Assembly: GCA_023384315.1 (NCBI GenBank) | Contig: JAHDWY010000080.1 | Coordinates: forward strand, 1-5,633 | From: Candidatus Hydrogenedentota bacterium | GTDB lineage: Bacteria > Hydrogenedentota > Hydrogenedentia > Hydrogenedentales > SLHB01 | Reading direction: 5' to 3' | DNA length: 5,633 bases | In this document: piece after piece, positions 1 through 4,306 of the stretch | Position numbering within the stretch: the first letter of the stretch is position 1 | How the letters are laid out: every line of letters starts with the position of its first letter | The notes under the pieces: model-generated | Databases searched by the model: none | What the model was told of the DNA's origin: nothing | The model's input: the letters and a program-made list of their open reading frames with translations, nothing else | Made by a program: the position numbers and the translations under genes

Positions 1-72
1 GGCCCCTTGGGCCAGATCGAAGCAACGGTCGAGGCACTCGTTGTATGCCACGCGATTTGCTACGAAGGGTGA
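1..72 (+). other. Possible edge of a neighbouring gene (strand uncertain)
   Basis: On the plus strand, frame 1 is open from the window edge to a TGA at 70-72 and reads GPLGQIEATVEALVVCHAIC followed by YEG, which would be a protein C-terminus. The minus strand over the same bases is also open and reads protein-like text (AYNECLDRCFDLAQGA towards the edge, from a possible GTG at 49-51), which would be an N-terminus. Neither has a Shine-Dalgarno-like signal or a recognisable family motif, and third-position GC is high in both. The hairpin-rich DNA that starts at about 83 suggests coding ends before there. I cannot choose between the readings, and either could be chance in so short a stretch. Confidence 0.25.
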
Positions 73-84
73 CGTACTGTTCTC

Positions 85-100
85 CGCCTCGGACGAGGCG
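85..100. repeat. Inverted repeat (hairpin 1)
   Basis: CGCCTCG (85-91) and CGAGGCG (94-100) are perfect 7-bp arms around GA. TCCG (83-86) and CGGA (102-105) can extend the stem past a one-base bulge. No T-run follows on plus, so it is a poor intrinsic terminator even though it sits just after the possible gene end at 72. It is more likely the first palindrome of the cluster. Confidence 0.6.
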
Positions 101-111
101 ACGGAATGTAG

Positions 112-140
112 CCCAACGTGGAGCGAAGCGGAACGTTGGG
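112..140. repeat. Inverted repeat (hairpin 2)
   Basis: CCCAACGT (112-119) and ACGTTGGG (133-140) are perfect 8-bp arms around a 13-base loop, GGAGCGAAGCGGA. The nine bases TAGCCCAAC at 109-117 recur exactly at 3041-3049 in the B/C intergenic region, without the second arm there. The layout is that of a REP-like dispersed palindrome. Whether it is repeated in the genome cannot be seen from here. Confidence 0.6.
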
Positions 141-165
141 TACCGCCACCGTCCCCTACCGTATA

Positions 166-181
166 GCCCCCGAATGGGGGC
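166..181. repeat. Inverted repeat (hairpin 3)
   Basis: GCCCCC (166-171) and GGGGGC (176-181) form a perfect 6-bp GC stem closing a GAAT tetraloop. It is the third palindrome of the cluster, with no T-run on either side. Confidence 0.55.
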
Positions 182-264
182 GGCAGATCGTCAGGACCGA
201 ACGTCCCGAATCCGCTTCACCGCGTCGGTACGAAACGCGCACCACGGTACTGCCCAATTTTCCG

Positions 265-305
265 TTAAGAAAACGGGCGAGACGCCCGTTCTCCTTGAAT
301 CTTAA
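265..305. repeat. Nested inverted repeat (hairpin 4)
   Basis: An inner perfect 8-bp palindrome, AACGGGCG (272-279) / CGCCCGTT (283-290) with loop AGA, lies inside outer 6-bp arms TTAAGA (265-270) / TCTTAA (300-305). The inner stem is strong. It is followed on plus by CTCCTT rather than a T-run, so it is a weak terminator candidate and fits a dispersed palindromic element better. Confidence 0.6.
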
Positions 306-332
306 GTCGGTGAAAGTCGGTGCAATCGGTGG
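304..332. repeat. Three-copy direct repeat with 10-bp period
   Basis: AAGTCGGTG at 304-312 and again at 314-322, then AA-TCGGTG at 324-331 with one base missing, put three copies on a 10-bp period, about one helical turn. It begins inside the outer arm of hairpin 4 and lies about 70 bp upstream of the candidate promoter of gene A. Iterated sites on one helix face can be protein-binding sites, but nothing here names a binder. Confidence 0.5.
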
Positions 333-398
333 ACCGCTAACATTCCCGTCTTCATCTGCGGCAATCCGCGCCATCTGCGGATCGATCCCTGCCGTTGA

Positions 399-428
399 TT
401 GCCACGCCGGATGCGTGGACGGTATAGT
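399..428 (+). promoter_or_regulatory. Candidate sigma70-type promoter for gene A
   Basis: TTGCCA (399-404) and TATAGT (423-428) each match the -35 and -10 consensus at 5 of 6 bases, with an 18-bp spacer. Transcription would start near 435 and give a leader of about 67 bases before the ATG at 502. An inverted repeat, CCACGC (402-407) / GCGTGG (413-418), covers the end of the -35 and the spacer, where a repressor site would be effective. This is pattern matching only. Confidence 0.4.
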
Positions 429-501
429 GCAACGCGGTGGCGATACCCTGGGTTTCGGTCCCTTGTTCGGCAGTCGTAGTCCGCGTTAGAAGGTTCAATT
501 C

Positions 502-2739
502 ATGCCTGTTTCCAATATTGCCAAACTGACCATCAGTGCGTCCGATCTGCGCGACGCGTTGATTGAATCCGTGCGCGTGTCGAACAGCCCCGGGGCGGTT
601 GCCTATGTGGGCGATCGCTGGGGTGCGGTTCTCCACGAGGCGACGGGGAACCGGCAGCTCGTCCCGGCGCCGGTGAAGGCCGAAGTCAACACGATCTACG
701 ATTTGGCCTCGCTCACGAAGGTCGTGGCCACCACCACGGCAGTGATGCAGTTGCACGAGGCGGGCCAAGTCCAACTCGATCGGCCCGTCTCCGACTACCT
801 GCCGATCCCGGCCTTCGGCGCATTTACCGTACGGCATTGTCTCACCCACAGCGCGGGGCTCGTGCCCGGCCTTCCGTATTACAAGGAATGCAGCTCCATC
901 GATGAGATGCTCCAGCGCTACGCGGACGTCCCCCTCAAGTCGCAACCGGGCACGCGATGGCTCTATTCGGATGTGGGGTTCATGATCCTCGGGCGCATCG
1001 TCGAACTGGTGGCGGCGGATTCGCTGGATGCCTACTGCCGGAAACACATCTTCGAACCGCTTGGGATGGTTGACACTGGCTTCAAACCCGATACCGCGCG
1101 CCGGGCCCGCTGCGCCGCCACGGAGAACTGTCCCTGGCGGGACACCTTGATGGTCGGCGAGGTTCACGACGAGAACGCGTACGCCGTTGGGGGTGTAGCG
1201 GGTCACGCCGGTCTTTTCGGAACCGCGGCGGACCTCGCTACTTTTGTTCGCGCGTTGTTAGCCGGGAAGATCCTTCGTCCGGACACGCTGAACGAAATGA
1301 CACGCATGCCGCAGATCCCCGCGTGGTCCTGGCAAGGGATCGGCTGGCAGTTGGACGGGTGGTCTTCGCAAAACAGCGGATTCCTTACGTCCCGCACGAC
1401 CATGGGCCACTCCGGCTGGACCGGCACCAGCCTGTGGATGGACTGGAAACGGGGACAGTTCGCCATCCTCCTCGGTAACACCTGCCACCCGTCCCGCAGC
1501 GCGCGCAACAATGTGGATTTCCGGCGACTCTTTCACGCCGCCGTCTCTAAGGCGCTCTACAAGAACTCGATCAACACCCACAGCGGACTCGATCGGTTGC
1601 AGCGGGAGGACTTCGGTGAACTGCGCGGGAAGCGCGTTGCACTCCTGACCCATCATGCCGCAGTCGATCAGTTGGGCCGGCACATTCTCGATGTGTTCGC
1701 ATTGGCTCCCGATGTGCACCTGAAACTGCTCTTCAGCCCGGAACACGGCATTCGGGGCCACGCGGAGGCCGGAGAATCCGTGCCCTCGGAGAACGGCGAC
1801 ATCCCCGTCGTCAGCCTGTACGGCGCGCGCAAGGCGCCGACCACGGAGGAACTCCTCGGGATTGACTGGTTTGTCATCGATCTCCAGGACGTCGGAGCGC
1901 GGTACTACACCTACGCGGCAACCATGAAGGCCTGCCTCCAAGCCTGCGCACAGGCCGAGGTTCCGGTATTAATACTGGACCGGCCCAACCCGGTGGGAGG
2001 CACGATTCTTGAGGGTCCCATCGCGCTCAACACGGCCTCGCCTGTATGCTGGGGCGCTGTGCCCATCCGCCACGGGATGACCATGGGCGAAATCGCGCTC
2101 CATTTCCAGCGCACCGACTTCGCGGACACCACACTGCGGGTTTCCGTCAGCGCCCTGGACAACTGGTTGCCCGGCCGATTCTTCGACGCCTGCTCGCTGC
2201 CGTGGCTCCCGCCGTCTCCCAACATCCCGAATGCCGGAACGGCCATCCTCTACACGGGCACCTGCCTCTTCGAAGGCACGAATCTCAACGAAGGCCGCGG
2301 CACAGAGACGCCGTTTGAGGTCATCGGCGCGCCCTGGCTGGACAGCGCGGCCGTGCTCGGCATGCTGGACGAGGAGTCCTGCGCGGGTATCCAGGTGGAC
2401 GCGATCCAATACACGCCGGTGAGCATTCCCGGCAAGGCATCCAGTCCGCGCTTTCAGGACACGTTATGTAACGGCATTCGGCTCACGCTGTTGGATGCGA
2501 ACGAAGCCCGTCCCTTCGCCGCCACGGTGGCGTTGATCGCGGCAATTCGCAAGACGCATCCCGGTGAGTTCACATGGGGACCGAGCTTCGATATCCTCGC
2601 CGGTTCGGATGATCTCCGAACGCGGATCGAGCAGGGCGAAGGCTGGCGCGAGATTGTGGCCGCCTACGCCCCGGGGATCGCGACATTCGAGGCCATTCGC
2701 CCGAGATTGTACAGCGATGACTTAAGTGGAATGCCCTAG
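502..2739 (+). CDS. Fusion: AmiE/PBP4B-like serine hydrolase + NamZ (DUF1343) exo-beta-N-acetylmuramidase
   Basis: 745 residues in two complete domains. Residues about 15-350 are a class C beta-lactamase-type serine hydrolase: nucleophile motif SLTK (S70, K73), HSAG (116-119), Y155-S-D in the YxN position, and GHSG (302-305) in the KTG position. VHDENA (221-226) followed by GHAGLF (234-239), together with YSD, recalls the PBP4B (YfeW)/AmiE branch, where B. subtilis AmiE removes the stem peptide from MurNAc. Residues about 361-745 are NamZ, which cuts terminal MurNAc from the non-reducing end of peptidoglycan fragments. Its family motifs are GKRVALLT, SPEHG (412-416, with the likely active-site E414), LQDVGARYYTY (461-471), LDRPNPVGG (492-500), PSPNIPN (571-577) and EGTNLNEGRGT (601-611). 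The ATG at 502 is the only start, because an in-frame TAG lies at 487-489; AGAAGG at 488-493 is its Shine-Dalgarno. No signal peptide is visible, so the sequence predicts a cytoplasmic protein. The domain calls are firm. The amidase activity is inference, and an esterase or D-Ala-D-Ala carboxypeptidase is possible. Confidence 0.93.
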   Translation: MPVSNIAKLTISASDLRDALIESVRVSNSPGAVAYVGDRWGAVLHEATGNRQLVPAPVKAEVNTIYDLASLTKVVATTTAVMQLHEAGQVQLDRPVSDYLPIPAFGAFTVRHCLTHSAGLVPGLPYYKECSSIDEMLQRYADVPLKSQPGTRWLYSDVGFMILGRIVELVAADSLDAYCRKHIFEPLGMVDTGFKPDTARRARCAATENCPWRDTLMVGEVHDENAYAVGGVAGHAGLFGTAADLATFVRALLAGKILRPDTLNEMTRMPQIPAWSWQGIGWQLDGWSSQNSGFLTSRTTMGHSGWTGTSLWMDWKRGQFAILLGNTCHPSRSARNNVDFRRLFHAAVSKALYKNSINTHSGLDRLQREDFGELRGKRVALLTHHAAVDQLGRHILDVFALAPDVHLKLLFSPEHGIRGHAEAGESVPSENGDIPVVSLYGARKAPTTEELLGIDWFVIDLQDVGARYYTYAATMKACLQACAQAEVPVLILDRPNPVGGTILEGPIALNTASPVCWGAVPIRHGMTMGEIALHFQRTDFADTTLRVSVSALDNWLPGRFFDACSLPWLPPSPNIPNAGTAILYTGTCLFEGTNLNEGRGTETPFEVIGAPWLDSAAVLGMLDEESCAGIQVDAIQYTPVSIPGKASSPRFQDTLCNGIRLTLLDANEARPFAATVALIAAIRKTHPGEFTWGPSFDILAGSDDLRTRIEQGEGWREIVAAYAPGIATFEAIRPRLYSDDLSGMP

Positions 2740-2933
2740 GCAGTCGGCCGGTCCGCGCGATAGACGACCGTGTAGATGAGATCCCCCGATCCGGCGCGGC
2801 CTCCCGGCTCGTGGCTCAAGGCCGTCTTTATGGTGACCACGTCAACCTTGTTCTGCAAAACCCATTGGTTGACCGTCTTGTCGAGTTCCGAGGTCTTATC
2901 TTCATACCCTTTGAAGGTTTGAACGAATAGCAT
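2736..2933 (-). CDS. Small conserved-looking protein of unknown function
   Basis: 65 residues starting MLFVQTFKGYEDKTSELDK, with a middle stretch VNQWVLQNKVDVVTIKT and a strand-like SGDLIYTVVYRA near the end. The pattern (short strand, an acidic/Lys helix with VNxW, a V-I-x-I-K strand, then a final YTVVY strand) suggests a small alpha/beta fold and loosely recalls the Cse60-type small proteins. I would not assign a function. It is probably real: the ATG is preceded on its strand by AAAGGAGGAGG (2940-2950), a very strong Shine-Dalgarno, and by a good promoter at 2973-3001. No signal peptide or membrane segment is seen, so it is likely cytoplasmic. Its TAG (2736-2738) overlaps the TAG of the convergent fusion gene in the palindrome CTAG. 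It is divergent from the dehydrogenase gene. Confidence 0.8.
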   Translation of the reverse strand: MLFVQTFKGYEDKTSELDKTVNQWVLQNKVDVVTIKTALSHEPGGRAGSGDLIYTVVYRADRPTA

Positions 2934-2972
2934 CCAGATCCTCCTCCTTTCCCACCAAGAATGAACGCGCGT

Positions 2973-3001
2973 AGTGTAGCAACCGCACGAGTCGATGCCA
3001 A
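2973..3001 (-). promoter_or_regulatory. Candidate promoter for the 65-residue protein gene
   Basis: On the minus strand, TTGGCA (3001-2996) and TACACT (2978-2973) are separated by exactly 17 bp and match the -35 and -10 consensus at 5 of 6 and 4 of 6 bases. Transcription would start near 2966 and leave a leader of about 33 bases that includes the strong ribosome binding site. Confidence 0.5.
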
Positions 3002-3006
3002 ATTGG
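2998..3006. promoter_or_regulatory. Palindrome between divergent -35 elements
   Basis: CCAAATTGG is a perfect 9-base palindrome around a central A. It overlaps the minus-strand -35 of gene B and ends just before the candidate plus-strand -35 (3007-3012) of gene C. The position suits a shared operator, but a 4-bp half-site can easily arise by chance. Confidence 0.25.
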
Positions 3007-3035
3007 TTGACCGTGGCGAATCACTTGCGTAGGCT
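3007..3035 (+). promoter_or_regulatory. Weak candidate promoter for the dehydrogenase gene
   Basis: TTGACC (3007-3012) matches the -35 consensus at 5 of 6 bases. At a 17-bp spacing, TAGGCT (3030-3035) matches the -10 at only 3 of 6. If used, the leader would be about 100 bases. I saw no better pair closer to the GTG start. Confidence 0.25.
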
Positions 3036-3130
3036 GGAGTTAGCCCAACAGTGCCGCGCCCGGCGGAAATGGCGCTCGCAGCCCCCGCGTTCCATTAGGT
3101 ATCGGATCGAGGGCAATCGATTCACCACGG

Positions 3131-3138
3131 AAGGAGGT
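3131..3138 (+). promoter_or_regulatory. Shine-Dalgarno that fixes the GTG start of gene C
   Basis: AAGGAGGT is a near-perfect anti-16S match. The GGAGG core ends 4 bases before the GTG at 3142. It selects this start over the in-frame ATG at 2995, which has no comparable site and would add 49 residues unlike the family. Confidence 0.8.
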
Positions 3139-3141
3139 CCC

Positions 3142-4203
3142 GTGAAAGCAGCCTATATCGAACAGAACGGCGATTTGGACGCCTTGCAGGTTGGCGACGT
3201 GGCCGATCCCAAACCGGCCCGGGACGAGGTCGTCATCGAAGTCAAAGCGGCGGCGCTCAATCACCTCGACATCTGGGTCCGCAAGGGCCGTCCCGGTTTG
3301 GAGCTTTGCTTTCCCCACGTGCTTGGATCCGACGCAATGGGAACGGTCGTGGCGCTGGGCAGTGAAGTCGACACCGTGGAAGTGGGTCAGGAGGTCGTTG
3401 TCGATCCGGGTCTGTCATGCGGTGTGTGCGAATTCTGCCTTCGCGGCGAGCAGAGCGAATGCCTGCACTACGGAATCGTGGGGATGAGCCGTCCCGGAAC
3501 TTTCGCGGAACGCGTCAGCGTGCCGGCCACAAATTTGCATCCCTCGCCCAGCCACCTCACGCCGTCGGAGGCGGCCGCGCTCCCGCTCGCATACCTCACG
3601 GCGTGGCGCATGCTCATGACGCGCGGCCAGCTCAAGGCGAGCGATACGGTGCTCATTCACGGAATCGGCGGAGGGGTCGCGTTGGCGGGACTCCAGTTGG
3701 CGCGGCTTGCGGGCGCTGAAGTGATCGTCACTTCTTCTTCCGACGAGAAGCTGCAACGCGCGGCGAAATTGGGGGCCTCGGCGACCATCAATTACTCCAA
3801 CAATCCCAACGTGGCCGTCGCCGTCAAAGACTTGACCGGGGGCCGGGGCGTTGACCTCGTACTCGACTCGGTCGGGGCTGCCACCTGGCCGATCAATTTC
3901 GGCGCCATCCGGCGCGGCGGCCGGATCGTCCATTGCGGTGTCACGTCGGGCGCCTCGGCACAGGTGGACATCTCCGCCTTGTATTGGAACCATGTCACCA
4001 TTCTGGGTTCGACAATGGGATCGCGAGAGGAGTTTCGTCAGATGGTGCGCGCGGTAGGCTCGTCCAAGCTGAAACCCGCCGTCGATTCCGTGGTATCCCT
4101 CAATGATGCCCGCACAGCGATGGGACGCATGGAGCACGGAGAACAGTTCGGCAAAATCGTTCTGGATATCAAAGGGAAATTCGCGGATACGGTCTCGGCC
4201 TAG
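3142..4203 (+). CDS. Medium-chain dehydrogenase/reductase, zinc-containing alcohol dehydrogenase family, NAD(P)H-dependent
   Basis: 353 residues, the usual length for this superfamily. The GroES-like catalytic half is residues 1 to about 130 and the Rossmann half about 140-330. Four cysteines, C93, C96, C99 and C107, form the structural zinc lobe. The catalytic zinc site looks lost: N40-H-L-D stands where zinc alcohol dehydrogenases have Cys-His, and GSD (62-64) replaces GHE. The cofactor loop is GIGGGVALAG (174-183); S198-S-S and K203 after the second Rossmann strand suggest NADPH preference. GGRIVHCG (249-256) is also typical. It most likely acts as a cytoplasmic quinone/enone-type oxidoreductase; the substrate cannot be read from sequence. 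The start is GTG with a strong Shine-Dalgarno. It is transcribed away from the 65-residue gene and towards the cohesin gene, 98 bp apart, and no partner enzyme adjoins it. Confidence 0.92.
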   Translation: MKAAYIEQNGDLDALQVGDVADPKPARDEVVIEVKAAALNHLDIWVRKGRPGLELCFPHVLGSDAMGTVVALGSEVDTVEVGQEVVVDPGLSCGVCEFCLRGEQSECLHYGIVGMSRPGTFAERVSVPATNLHPSPSHLTPSEAAALPLAYLTAWRMLMTRGQLKASDTVLIHGIGGGVALAGLQLARLAGAEVIVTSSSDEKLQRAAKLGASATINYSNNPNVAVAVKDLTGGRGVDLVLDSVGAATWPINFGAIRRGGRIVHCGVTSGASAQVDISALYWNHVTILGSTMGSREEFRQMVRAVGSSKLKPAVDSVVSLNDARTAMGRMEHGEQFGKIVLDIKGKFADTVSA

Positions 4204-4208
4204 CCCGG

Positions 4209-4266
4209 ATTTCTCACCGCTCCGCAACCTCGCCTTCGAGAGAAAGCAGATGAGGCCGTGAGAAAT
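4209..4266. repeat. Long-range inverted repeat between convergent genes
   Basis: ATTTCTCAC (4209-4217) and GTGAGAAAT (4258-4266) are perfect 9-bp arms. The 40-base loop can fold further: CCTC (4228-4231) pairs with GAGG (4252-4255), or CTCG (4229-4232) with CGAG (4237-4240). It starts 5 bases after the dehydrogenase stop and could end or stabilise that transcript. No T-run follows on plus, so a classical intrinsic terminator is not supported. Confidence 0.4.
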
Positions 4267-4274
4267 GATCCCGA

Positions 4275-4306
4275 GAAAACCTGAAGGCACCGTGGTGACG
4301 TTCAGG
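4275..4306 (-). terminator. Intrinsic terminator of the cohesin gene
   Basis: On the minus strand, CCTGAA (4306-4301) pairs with TTCAGG (4285-4280). An inner stem, CACC (4297-4294) / GGTG (4291-4288), closes on a 2-base loop, and TTTTCTC follows directly. The stop codon TGA (4304-4302) lies inside the first arm, so termination would follow translation immediately. Confidence 0.55.

Larger units (their letters stand above)
73..501. other. Non-coding region upstream of the amidase-muramidase fusion gene
   Basis: This 429-bp stretch has no convincing gene. The open frames that cross it (45-305 and 118-489 on plus, 156-374 on minus) give arginine-rich or mixed text without domains or ribosome binding sites. 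It divides into two parts. Positions 83-305 hold four GC-rich inverted repeats, the usual look of small dispersed palindromic elements. Positions 304-500 hold a 10-bp-period direct repeat, two copies of ATCTGCGG (354-361 and 373-380) with an inverted ATCCGC/GCGGAT pair (364-369 and 377-382), a promoter-like pair of hexamers (399-428), and the Shine-Dalgarno sequence AGAAGG (488-493) of the downstream gene. Confidence 0.7.

Noticed and set aside
83..305. CRISPR array
   Set aside because: The repeats are different palindromes with unequal spacing, not one repeat with regular spacers, and no cas gene is near.
352..1206. Long minus-strand open frame antisense to the fusion gene
   Set aside because: It gives Arg/His-rich text without domain motifs and lies wholly against strong beta-lactamase-family coding and its promoter region. 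It is a high-GC shadow.
1540..1600. Frameshift or fusion artefact between the two domains of gene A
   Set aside because: The frame is continuous, both domain edges are complete, and codon use does not change across the join, so a real fusion is the simpler reading.
2995..3141. N-terminal extension of the dehydrogenase from the ATG at 2995
   Set aside because: The extra 49 residues do not match the family, the ATG sits in the minus-strand -35 region, and the GTG at 3142 has AAGGAGGT just before it.
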